From: Campylobacter troglodytis
GTDB taxonomy: Bacteria > Campylobacterota > Campylobacteria > Campylobacterales > Campylobacteraceae
Direction: 5' to 3'
DNA: 33,814 nucleotides
NCBI RefSeq assembly: GCF_006864425.1
Contig: NZ_QHLI01000030.1
Span: forward strand, 1 to 33,814
In this document: positions 8,609 through 16,155 of the stretch, piece after piece
Layout: every line of letters starts with the position of its first letter
Numbering within the stretch: position 1 is the stretch's first letter
The notes under the pieces: generated by a model
Databases searched by the model: none
Told to the model about the DNA's origin: nothing
Seen by the model: the letters and a program-made list of their open reading frames with translations, nothing else
Program-made: the position numbers and the translations under genes

Positions 8609-9898
8609 ATGGAGAAAAAACAAAGAACGCATATTCCTGTTGAGGGGTATCAAATGGAAGATTTAAAGGTCTTAGATTTAGACAATCTAATCAAAATCGC
8701 AAACGAGCTTGGCATAGAAAATCCACGCGAATTTCGCCGCCAAGAGCTTATCTTTGAGATACTGCGCACTCAGACCAAGGCCGGTGGCTTCATACTTTTC
8801 ACGGGTATTTTAGAAATCACAGCTGAGGGATATGGCTTTTTAAGGGCTATGGATGCAAATTTAAGCGACAGTGCAAATGATGCCTATGTGTCAAACTCTC
8901 AAATTCGCAAATTTGCCCTACGTGTGGGCGACATTGTTACAGGGCAGGTGCGTGAGCCAAAGGATCAAGAGAAGTATTACGCACTTTTGAAAATCGAGGC
9001 GATTAACTATGTCCCCTTGCAAGAGGCAAAAGAAAGGGCGCTTTTTGACAACCTAACCCCCATCTTTCCCACAGAAAAGATTAAGCTTGAATACGAGCCA
9101 AACAAGCTAACAGGCAGGGTTTTAGACCTTTTTACGCCCATAGGAAAGGGGCAAAGAGGACTTATTGTCGCACCCCCTCGCACAGGCAAAACCGAGCTTA
9201 TGAAAGAATTAGCCACAGCCATTGCGAGAAATCACCCAGAAATGCACCTAATTGTCTTGCTTGTAGATGAACGCCCAGAAGAAGTAACGGATATGCAAAG
9301 ATGCGTGAAAGGCGAAGTGTTTAGCTCTACCTTTGATTTACCTGCCTACAACCACGTGCGCGTGGCAGAGCTAGTCATAGAAAAGGCAAAAAGAATGGTA
9401 GAAATGGGAAGCGATGTCATCATTTTGCTTGATAGCATTACAAGGCTTGCAAGGGCTTATAACACCGCTACGCCAAGTTCTGGCAAGGTTTTAAGCGGTG
9501 GCGTTGATGCAAATGCCTTGCATAAGCCAAAACGCTTTTTTGGAGCAGCTAGAAACATAGAAAATGGAGGCTCGCTCACCATAGTCGCAACCGCTCTCAT
9601 AGACACAGGCTCGCGTATGGATGATGTGATTTTTGAGGAATTTAAAGGCACGGGAAATAGCGAAATAGTGCTTGATAGAAGCATATCAGACCGTAGAATT
9701 TATCCAGCTGTAAATATAGTAAAATCAGGCACACGCAAAGAAGAGCTCTTGCAAGGGGCTGAAAGCTTGCCTAAAATTTGGGCTATGCGTTCGGTAATTT
9801 CTCAAATGGATGATGCCGAGGCTTTGAAATTTCTTTTCTCAAAGATGCTTAAAACGAAAAATAACATAGAGTTTTTGTCTATAATGAATGAGGGCTAG
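8609..9898 (+). CDS. rho: Transcription termination factor Rho
   Basis: Hexameric RNA-dependent ATPase/translocase that ends transcription of untranslated RNA. I chose the ATG at 8609 ([14 protein letters not shown]...) although the frame is open back to 8519: AAGAGG lies at 8599-8604, the upstream 30 residues look non-coding, and the resulting 429 aa matches the family. The N-terminal RNA-binding domain holds [19 protein letters not shown] (cold-shock-like fold). The RecA-like domain has Walker [10 protein letters not shown], the segment [13 protein letters not shown], Walker [17 protein letters not shown] and the Q/R-loop region [20 protein letters not shown]. It stands alone with a large gap downstream. 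Confidence 0.97.
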   Translation: MEKKQRTHIPVEGYQMEDLKVLDLDNLIKIANELGIENPREFRRQELIFEILRTQTKAGGFILFTGILEITAEGYGFLRAMDANLSDSANDAYVSNSQIRKFALRVGDIVTGQVREPKDQEKYYALLKIEAINYVPLQEAKERALFDNLTPIFPTEKIKLEYEPNKLTGRVLDLFTPIGKGQRGLIVAPPRTGKTELMKELATAIARNHPEMHLIVLLVDERPEEVTDMQRCVKGEVFSSTFDLPAYNHVRVAELVIEKAKRMVEMGSDVIILLDSITRLARAYNTATPSSGKVLSGGVDANALHKPKRFFGAARNIENGGSLTIVATALIDTGSRMDDVIFEEFKGTGNSEIVLDRSISDRRIYPAVNIVKSGTRKEELLQGAESLPKIWAMRSVISQMDDAEALKFLFSKMLKTKNNIEFLSIMNEG

Positions 9899-10404
9899 GG
9901 ATTTTGCTGATAAAGTTAGCTTTTAAAGGAGCTTAAAAAGGTGTTGGGCTGATTTTGGTGTGAATTTTAGGCTTTTTTTGTGAATTTTAGCCCTTTTTGT
10001 AGGCTTTTTGAATTTGGCTTGGTTTGTCTTTTGGCGATAAATTGATTTTAGCGAACTCGGCAGACCGCGTTCGCTTTTAGTCTAGCTTTCGTCCGTTAAA
10101 ATCAATTTCTCGCTCGAAATACTGCACCTTGATTTTAAATTTACTGAAAATTCACGCAAGCGTGAATTTTCGCTGTGATTTTGAGCGAATTTGTTGAATT
10201 CACGCACGAAGTGTGTAATAAAAACTCCTTCCTTGCGGACGGGTCCTACAACCCTTAGCTTGCAACTTAATGGGTTGGGGATCTTTGTGAATTTAAGTAT
10301 TTTTGTAGGATTTTGAATTTGGCCGATTAAAATTCACAAGCTAGGCTGGTTCGTTCAGATTACAGAACACAGAAGATAGATAACAGAAGAAGGATATTTA
10401 AATA
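9899..10404. other. Non-coding region with repeats and inverted repeats
   Basis: No gene is visible. The block 9956-10016 contains reiterated GTGAATTTTAG..TTTTTGT-like units; a related stretch recurs at 10283-10323 and again at 12685-12722. Between them is less AT-rich DNA with nested inverted repeats: ATTGATTTTA (10041-10050) against TAAAATCAAT (10097-10106), GCGAAC (10051-10056) against GTTCGC (10069-10074), the near-continuous palindrome AAAATTCACGC-AA-GCGTGAATTTT (10147-10170), and CAACCC (10249-10254) against GGGTTG (10272-10277). This may be a structured RNA or dead mobile DNA; I cannot tell which. Confidence 0.5.
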
Positions 10405-11119
10405 GGCTCAAGACAACTTAAGCTCAAATAAAAAAGCTTTAAGTTATGATTACAGCGATGAAAAACAAGTATATCAATTGTTTCAAAATTTCAGAGGCTA
10501 AATTTAAAGAAATTGTATAGTTATGTTTGCCTTGATATTAAAGCCACAAAACTTGCAAAATTAAGCAACAATTCTTGCCAAAGCATCAATAAAATAATCA
10601 AAAATATTAGAATTTTAATCTCCAAATAATGTGAAAAAATTTCAAAAAGGAGAGATTGAAATAGCTAAGAGTTATTTTTTACTTCGTTTCGTCTTGCAAC
10701 TGCGTAGTAAAAGGTTTACTAAAACGAAATGGGCAAGTTTATACTTAGCTTGTAAAAGCTTGCTTGGCTAAGAAGCTCTTTTCTGTGGGATTTAAGCGAT
10801 ATAAGCAAGACGAAATTTTAGTGCTTGGCTATTTATGATGGTTTAGTTGATTTTTTACAACGCTAGGCTTGCAACTGCGTAGTAAAAGGAGCAAAGTTAT
10901 AGAGTGAGACACAGAGAAAATGAGTTTGCAAAAGGCACAAATCATATAAATGACATTGATAATTTCTGAGGCTTTGCATAGATTAAGCAAGTTTAAAGGA
11001 ATCAGAAATTTTATACTTCATTTGAAAGAAACAAAATTAATGCGAAAATTTTGAGACAAAATATTTATCAAAATTTATGAAAGTTGATAATACAAAATCT
11101 GCTTAAGTTGTCTTGAGCC
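10405..11119 (+). mobile_element. Complete but decayed IS1595-family element (copy A)
   Basis: Bounded by near-perfect terminal inverted repeats GGCTCAAGACAACTTAAGC (10405-10423) and its complement (11101-11119), with TTAAATA directly repeated on both sides (10398-10404, 11120-11126). Inside are fragments of an ISXO2-like transposase in several frames: MITAMKNKYINCFKISEAKFKEI (from about 10447), KGEIEIAKSYF, GLLKRNGQVYT, YDGLVDF, YRVRHRENEFAKG and SKFKGIRNF. It is broken by stops, frameshifts and an internal deletion. Two ~33-bp inserts (10679-10711 and 10855-10887) interrupt it directly after Phe codons. The transposase is non-functional. Confidence 0.85.
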
Positions 11120-11204
11120 TTAAATATATATTTAATTTTGCGTGAATTTCTTTTGCCACAAAGTCCGTATTCTGTAATCCGTCCTCTATGATCTGTATAA
11201 GGTT

Positions 11205-12095
11205 CTATTTTAACATCTTCTCAATGGGCAGCACCAAAATAGAACTTGCCCCTTCTTTTTTCAGCCTCTCCATAGTCTCCCAAAAAAGAGTTTCCTTGCT
11301 TACCATATGCAAGGCTACATTGTCCTCATCATTTGCCAAAGACAGGATCGTAGGCTTTTCCATACCAGGAAGCAAGGATTTTATCTTTTCAAGCCTATTT
11401 TTAGGAGCGTGTAGCATTATATATTTGCTCTCTCTTGCTTGCATAAGCCCTTCTATGCGTAAAAGTAGCCTTGCGGTAAGTTCTTGTAATTCCTTTGACA
11501 ACTTAGCTTTTTTTTGTATCAAACAAGCCTTTGATCTATAAATTGTTTCTACCTCTTTAAGCCCATTTGCTTGCAAGGTGGCACCACTTGAAACCAAATC
11601 ACAAATTGCATCAGCCAAACCAGCCCTAACAGCCACCTCAACAGAACCTGTAAGCGTAAAATGCTTATACTCAATGCTATTTTCGCTCATAAATTTTTTT
11701 AAAAGCTGAGGATAAGAGGTGGCTATGCGAAGCCCCTTGAAATCATTAAGTCCTTTGTAGTTAAAATCCGCATCCATAGCCAAACTCAAACGACATCCTC
11801 CAAAGTCAAGCTTTTTAAGTAAGCGAAATTCAGCCCTTTGTCCTAGTTCTTGTCTTTGCAAGGCATTTTCTTCAAGGACATTTTCTCCTATTATGCCTAG
11901 ATCCACCACCCCATCAAAAACAAGTCCAGGTATATCATCATCTCTAACCCTTAATAAATCAATAGGAAAATTCGTTGCAAAGGCGATTAGATTGTGTTCG
12001 TGTATATGCATCTTTATACCACAAGCCTTTAATAAATCTATACATTCCTTGCTTAAACGGCCTGATTTTTGCACTGCTATGCGAAGTCTTTGCAT
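11205..12095 (-). CDS. hisG: ATP phosphoribosyltransferase, long form
   Basis: First enzyme of histidine biosynthesis: couples ATP and PRPP to N1-(5-phosphoribosyl)-ATP. The 296-aa length is that of the long HisG with a C-terminal ACT-like histidine-binding regulatory domain (about residues 220-296), so no HisZ partner is needed. Typical segments are [11 protein letters not shown] at the N terminus, [26 protein letters not shown] and the PRPP loop [22 protein letters not shown]. It is not in a his operon here: hisD lies about 4 kb away on the opposite strand. An IS relic ends 85 bp downstream of its stop. A small fragment of the same gene is duplicated near 13.9 kb. Confidence 0.96.
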   Translation of the reverse strand: MQRLRIAVQKSGRLSKECIDLLKACGIKMHIHEHNLIAFATNFPIDLLRVRDDDIPGLVFDGVVDLGIIGENVLEENALQRQELGQRAEFRLLKKLDFGGCRLSLAMDADFNYKGLNDFKGLRIATSYPQLLKKFMSENSIEYKHFTLTGSVEVAVRAGLADAICDLVSSGATLQANGLKEVETIYRSKACLIQKKAKLSKELQELTARLLLRIEGLMQARESKYIMLHAPKNRLEKIKSLLPGMEKPTILSLANDEDNVALHMVSKETLFWETMERLKKEGASSILVLPIEKMLK

Positions 12096-12208
12096 CTTTG
12101 TCCCTTTTGTGAATTTTGGCTTTTAAAATATTTTTAAAAAAGCAATTTTAGCACAAAATGCTTAAAAAAGCTAAAATTTAAAAGCCTCTCAAGCTTAGGA
12201 TATTTTAA

Positions 12209-12235
12209 ATACTTACTTTATATTATTGTAAGTAT
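12209..12235 (+). promoter_or_regulatory. Perfect 8-bp inverted repeat, candidate operator of the cupin gene
   Basis: ATACTTAC (12209-12216) and GTAAGTAT (12228-12235) form a perfect inverted repeat with an 11-bp AT-rich spacer containing TATATTAT, a possible -10 region. It lies 80 bp upstream of the cupin ATG in the hisG-cupin divergent region. Such half-sites are reminiscent of MarR/HxlR-type operators, but no regulator gene is nearby. Confidence 0.45.
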
Positions 12236-12315
12236 GATAAATTTTTAAGCTTAAATCAAAACAAAAAGAGTTGAGCTTAAGCTTTAATTAAATTTGACAG
12301 TTTAAGGAGGAAAAG

Positions 12316-12663
12316 ATGTCAAAATTTAGCCAAATTGATCTTGGTTTAGCACCAAGGATAGAACTTAAAGAAAAACTAGGACTTACAGGCTGTGAGGTAT
12401 CGCAAAACATACTTGCAGCTGGCAAGGAAGTGCCATTTTATCACGCTCACAAGCAAAATGAGGAGCTTTATGTCTTCTTAGAGGGCGAGGGTGAGTTTGA
12501 ACTTGATGGGCAAATACTTGCCATCAAGGCAAATGAGGCTGTGAGGGTTTCTCCAAGCGTTATGCGTAAGATAAGGGCAAAGAGTAAGCTTCGCTTTTTA
12601 TGCATTCAAGCGAAGGAAAATAGCCTCACACAGTGGAATGCAGATGATGGCATTATGGGGTGA
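12316..12663 (+). CDS. Small single-domain cupin protein
   Basis: A 115-aa protein with a single cupin barrel. The first cupin motif is readable as YHAHKQNEELYVFLEGEGEFELDG (H-x-H-x4-E-type metal ligands), and the second as the weaker ANEAVRVSPSVMRKIRAKS, which lacks the usual His. The gene has a strong Shine-Dalgarno (AAGGAGG, 12304-12310). It is preceded by a perfect inverted repeat that could be an operator. The following gene is a NAD(P)-binding protein 318 bp downstream, so the two may be functionally related but are not tightly coupled. The substrate is unknown: it could be a metal-binding redox or sugar-modifying cupin, or a small-molecule sensor. Confidence 0.85.
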   Translation: MSKFSQIDLGLAPRIELKEKLGLTGCEVSQNILAAGKEVPFYHAHKQNEELYVFLEGEGEFELDGQILAIKANEAVRVSPSVMRKIRAKSKLRFLCIQAKENSLTQWNADDGIMG

Positions 12664-12981
12664 TTGTTTGTGTTAAAATGGCAAGCTTTGTGAATTTTAA
12701 GTGTTTTTGTGCTTTGAATTTTTACACAAATTTAAGCTAAAATTCATAAATTCGTTAAAATCAAAGTAAAAATTCATGCAAAGTGTGAATTTTTACGCAC
12801 AAAGTGCGTTTTGAACGCCATTTGATAAGGCAAGTTCGAGGCGATTTCGTGGGTTGTGCCGCGAAAATCGCACAAGGCTAGGTAATGAAACCTGCCGCCG
12901 TGTGATTTTCGCAAACTCCCGCGAAAGTGTCCGCAAGACGAGCCGTTAAATGAGCAAAATTCAAAAAGAAAGGATAAACTA
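12664..12981. other. Non-coding, GC-richer structured block
   Basis: Contains a copy of the GTGAATTTTAAGTGTTTTTGT-like repeat (12685-12722, related to 10283-10323). It also has an imperfect palindrome (12766-12796, GTAAAAATTCA...TGAATTTTTAC), GCAC-AAA-GTGC directly after, and a long stem GCGAAAATCGCAC (12861-12873) against GTGTGATTTTCGC (12900-12912). The open frame crossing here on the minus strand is only an antisense reading and is not supported as a gene. Confidence 0.45.
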
Positions 12982-13719
12982 ATGAAAAGACGAGCATTCT
13001 TAAAGTCATCATTATTGACTTTAACAGCGGTTGGCTTGGGTGTTCCAAGCCTTTTACAGGCTAAAAGCACAAAAAAAGGAGAAAAATTGAAGATAGCAGT
13101 GCTAGCAGCTAGTGGGAAGTCAGGAAAATTAATCACCTCTGAGGCCTTAAGTAGAGGACACACAGTTACAGCCTTTGTTAGAGATGCCAAGAAGATGAGT
13201 GAATTTAAGGGTTTAACTGTGATTGCCAAGGACATATTTAAGCTTGAGGCAAAGGATTTACAAGGCTATGATGCCATCATTGATGCCTTTGGGGTGTGGA
13301 AGGATTTTGATCTTTTCATAAAGCATATTCAGCACTTAGAGCAAATTCTAAGATCAAACACAGCCAAGCTTTTGGTAGTAGGCGGTGCTGGTAGCTTGTA
13401 TGTGGATAAGGCTATGAAGACAAGGCTTATGGATGCGCCTGATTTTCCAGCTGCTTATAAACCAGCAGCAAGTGCTCAAGGTGAGGTTTTAAACTTTTTA
13501 AGGCAGCAAAAAACACTAAATTGGGTCTATGTAAGCCCTGCGGCTGAATTTGTCTTTGATGCTCCAAAGACAAATAAATACAAGATTATAGGCGAGATCT
13601 TTGAGACAAACTCAAAGGGGCAAAGTAGGGTAAGCTATGCAGATTACGCTGCTGCTATGCTTGATCTTGCTGAGGATGCCAAGATAAACAAGCAAAGAGT
13701 AGGAGTGATCGGCTTGTAG
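12982..13719 (+). CDS. Tat-signalled NAD(P)-binding (NmrA/SDR-like) protein
   Basis: A 245-aa protein in two parts. Residues 1-28 form a twin-arginine signal (KRRAFLKSS, hydrophobic LLTLTAVGLGVPSLL, then Q-A-K as a likely cleavage zone). The rest is an atypical short-chain/NmrA-like Rossmann domain beginning KIAVLAASGKSGKL (about 37-50), with the nucleotide-binding ASGKSG in place of GATGxxG, then TAFVRDAKK, DAIIDAFG and LLVVGGAGSLYVD. Cytoplasmic homologues begin at the KIAVL strand, so the Tat leader is an added N terminus. Export with the cofactor already bound is what Tat allows. Shine-Dalgarno AAAGGA lies 8 bp before the ATG. Substrate unknown. Confidence 0.85.
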   Translation: MKRRAFLKSSLLTLTAVGLGVPSLLQAKSTKKGEKLKIAVLAASGKSGKLITSEALSRGHTVTAFVRDAKKMSEFKGLTVIAKDIFKLEAKDLQGYDAIIDAFGVWKDFDLFIKHIQHLEQILRSNTAKLLVVGGAGSLYVDKAMKTRLMDAPDFPAAYKPAASAQGEVLNFLRQQKTLNWVYVSPAAEFVFDAPKTNKYKIIGEIFETNSKGQSRVSYADYAAAMLDLAEDAKINKQRVGVIGL

Positions 13720-13744
13720 GCATTTTAAACTTTGTTTAAATTCA

Positions 13745-13767
13745 AAAGGCAGATTTAAACTGCCTTT
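13745..13767 (+). terminator. Intrinsic terminator-like hairpin
   Basis: AAAGGCAG / CTGCCTTT, an 8-bp perfect stem with a 7-nt loop, 26 bp after the stop of the Tat-signalled protein gene. A short T-rich stretch follows some bases later. Confidence 0.6.
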
Positions 13768-13866
13768 GAAAAATCTCTTTTTATAAAAAAGCCCTTTTCT
13801 TTCATAGAATTCTTTTGTGTTTAGCCTTTTTAAAAAGATTGCTTTTTTATAAAAAGGCCTTTTTTA

Positions 13867-13982
13867 TCACAAATTGCATTACAAACTAGCCCTAACAGCC
13901 ACCTCAACAAAATCTATAAGTGTAAAATGCTTATACTCAATGCCATTCAGTTCTCTTTTACTATCAACTTTTTTAAAAAGGC
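13867..13982 (-). pseudogene. hisG: Duplicated fragment of hisG
   Basis: 13867-13946 matches 11599-11680 of hisG with only scattered differences, on the same strand. It encodes [19 protein letters not shown].. against hisG residues 140-166 ([20 protein letters not shown]). Weaker similarity (TTTTTTAAAA.GCT, the LLKKF region) continues to about 13982. The reading frame is broken. The fragment lies about 2 kb from the intact gene, beside IS relic B. Confidence 0.8.
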
Positions 13983-14033
13983 TTATTTTTTATAAATAAA
14001 ATTCACAATGTGAATTTTTTGTCTTTTTCTTAA

Positions 14034-14917
14034 AAGATAAAGATACTCTAACAGAATTTTATCTTATCAATTTAAGCAAATTTTGATTAGAATATTGCCT
14101 TAAATTTTTTGTCTTAATTTCTTTTAAATGAAGGATAAAATTTTCTTTTTTAGCCTTTAAATTTAGCTAAACTAAACCTTGCAAAGCCCTTTCTGTTTGC
14201 AGTTGTAAGACAAAACAAAGCAAAAAATCCACAATTTTGTTGATATGATTTCATCCCTTTGCAAACTCGTTTTTAGAGTGTTTTACCCCCATAACTTTGC
14301 TCCTTAAAATTGCAAGATAAAACGAAGCAAAAATCCACCAAGCCATCATAAGCTTTGAGGCTGTCGCTGTAAATCTCGCATTCGTTAAGCTCTGAAAAGT
14401 CCTTTATAATCGGTAGCAATTCTTTTGCAGAGCAATGTTTGAGTGTATAAACTCGTGCGATTTCGCTTAAATATCCTTTCTCGCAAAGGGACAAGAGGCT
14501 TAACAAAGTAAAACACAGATGTTTTGCGACCAGCCCCACGTCCACGCTTACCACGCACTCTTTTTGCACCTTGTGCTACGCAGTTACGAGTAAAGCCTTG
14601 TAAAAAATAACTCTCACTCTATTCAAGCTCACCGTTCATCTTATAAAGAAACTTCGTTTTGCTGACTTCTCGCACTCTTTAAGGGTTAAAATGCGAATTT
14701 CACGCAAAATTGCCTTCACACAAGCGCGAGTTATTTTGCAAAGTTTGGCGATTTTTCGCCTCTAAATCAATTCCCCAAAAGTTAGGGGCCTAAAAGGCTA
14801 AGTAAAAAATAACGCAAAATTTTCCTAAATTATATCTGCGAAATTCGGAAACGGACTTTTATTTTTCATAGGCGTTAACTTAAAAATCTTTCAATGTGGT
14901 TTAAGTTTAATTGAGCC
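14034..14917 (-). mobile_element. Decayed IS1595-family element (copy B) carrying five short inserts
   Basis: Minus-strand relic. The 5' terminal repeat is 14899-14917 (complement GGCTCAATTAAACTTAAAC) and the 3' end is a degenerate variant near 14034-14054. Transposase pieces in order: LDLEAKKIAKLCKITR, EIRILTLKECEK, SYF, GAKRVRGKRGRGAGRKT, SVF, IFKRN, CSAKELLPIIKDF, EIYSDSLKAYDGLVDF, KNEFAKG.NHINKIVDF and LAKFKG. This is the ISXO2-like order, with the Asp of YSD and a conserved KAYDGLVDF block. A 98-codon open stretch remains at 14273-14569. Five insertions of about 26-33 bp occur (14773-14805, 14571-14603, 14478-14510, about 14304-14329, 14191-14223), each straight after a Phe codon. Confidence 0.82.
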
Positions 14918-15003
14918 TATAACTTTATCTTTGGCTACTTAAATGCCTATACTATCTCAGCAGATTCTGGCTTTTTGGCAAATTCAAGCAGATATTTGCT
15001 AGC

Positions 15004-15771
15004 TTATGAAAGCCTTAAATACTCCTTGCTTTGTCCAAGGCGGTAAAGGGCAAAGTCATATTTTATAGGATCCTTTGGATCAAAGCTTTGTAAAGTGCTT
15101 GTTAGCTCTAAAACAGCCTTAAAATCATAAACCTTCCTACTCATAAGCCCCAAATTCAAAGAAACCTTGTGGGTGTGAGTATCAAGGGGCATTAATAAAT
15201 GAGCCTTATCTATACGGCTAAAAAGCCCAAGATCAAGCTCATCCTTTCTAACAAGCCAGCGCAAAAGCATATTATATCTTTTTAGAGGAGAGCTAGGCTG
15301 TTTGTCAAAGGGCTTGCCAAAGAAAAAATCATAGCCAAAACTCCTGTAAGAATTCACAGCTTGAACCTTATCAATAAAGGCTTTGATACTAGCTAGGATG
15401 GATTGATTTTTTTCATAGTGTTTAAAAAAAAGAGCTTCTAAGCTTTCTTCTTGTCTTAAACGGCGCAAGGTGATGAAAATTTCAATAAGATCTTTTGTGC
15501 TTTGAAAGCGGTATTTTAGCCCTTTAAGGCTTGTTTTAATAAGCTTTTCATCCTCTTTTAAAAGGGAAAAATCTAGCTTTTTTAAAAAATTCACTATGTT
15601 TTTAGCATTGCCATAAGCAAACAAGGCACAAAGTAAGCAAATAAACTCTGCATCCTCACTATTAGCGTGAATTTTAGCTATTTGCAAGGGATCAGGTTCT
15701 TTAAAAAGTCCTTCGTGAGTGTTTTTTTCGCTAACAAGTTTATCTAGGATCTTTTTAAGATTTTTTTTCAT
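15004..15771 (-). CDS. TIGR02757 (DUF2400) family protein
   Basis: The sequence matches the TIGR02757/DUF2400 family by its characteristic PDPLQIAKIHANSEDAEFI segment, FAYGNAKNIVNFL, the NMLLRWLVRKDELDLGLF region and MPLDTHTHKVSLNLGL near the C terminus. The molecular function of this family is not established; the helical fold recalls HhH-GPD DNA glycosylases, which is only a structural resemblance. The frame is open 15 codons upstream (to 15816), but I chose the ATG at 15771 (MKKNLKKILDKL) because GGAT precedes it by 4 nt and the 255-aa length fits the family. It stands alone between an IS relic and a MITE. Confidence 0.88.
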   Translation of the reverse strand: MKKNLKKILDKLVSEKNTHEGLFKEPDPLQIAKIHANSEDAEFICLLCALFAYGNAKNIVNFLKKLDFSLLKEDEKLIKTSLKGLKYRFQSTKDLIEIFITLRRLRQEESLEALFFKHYEKNQSILASIKAFIDKVQAVNSYRSFGYDFFFGKPFDKQPSSPLKRYNMLLRWLVRKDELDLGLFSRIDKAHLLMPLDTHTHKVSLNLGLMSRKVYDFKAVLELTSTLQSFDPKDPIKYDFALYRLGQSKEYLRLS

Positions 15772-15835
15772 TTTTATCCAATACTTAAAATTCTTGCAAG
15801 GCTTTGAAGATTGCAAGGTGCAAAGATTTAAATTT

Positions 15836-15995
15836 GGCTAATTTGCAAAAAAGTGTTGATTTTTCACTCTAAGCTTATGGGCGAAGAATCCATTAAATTC
15901 AAGGCATTTCCATATAGCTTCGTGAATTATTGGCACACGCTTGCAATGACAAATATGGTATTTTGTCTAAGATCAATACTTTTTAAAAAATAGCC
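15836..15995. repeat. MITE-like element, copy M1
   Basis: About 160 bp with terminal inverted repeats GGCTAATTT..AAAAAAGTGTTGAT (left) and the complement of GGCTATTTTTTAAAAAGTAT (right). The inside carries GCGAAGAATCC and CAATGACAAATATGG, as in the other copies. Flanking octamers TTAAATTT (15828-15835) and TTAAAATT (15996-16003) match at 7 of 8 bases, a worn target duplication. Confidence 0.7.
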
Positions 15996-16125
15996 TTAAA
16001 ATTAAAAGCTGTCGGCTAATTTTAATATAAGTTTTTTAAAAATTCAAAACCCTTTTTAAAAAACTTTTAAAAGCCTTTCAAGCTAAGTTTAAGAGCTAAA
16101 ACGCAAAACTTTTTTAATGAAATTA

Positions 16126-16134
16126 TGCTAAAAT
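16126..16134 (+). promoter_or_regulatory. Extended -10 promoter element of hisD
   Basis: TGCTAAAAT, a TGn-extended -10 box ending 21 bp before the hisD ATG, implying a very short leader and no room for an attenuator. Confidence 0.45.
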
Positions 16135-16155
16135 TTAGGCAAAAAGGACTTGAAA

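Noticed and set aside
10240-10280. tRNA-like fold around CAACCC..GGGTTG
   Set aside because: No TTC-arm consensus, no acceptor stem closure and no anticodon arm could be drawn.
12774-13235. 153-codon open frame on the minus strand
   Set aside because: It is antisense to the Tat-signalled protein gene and to structured non-coding DNA, has no recognisable domain and no supporting RBS.
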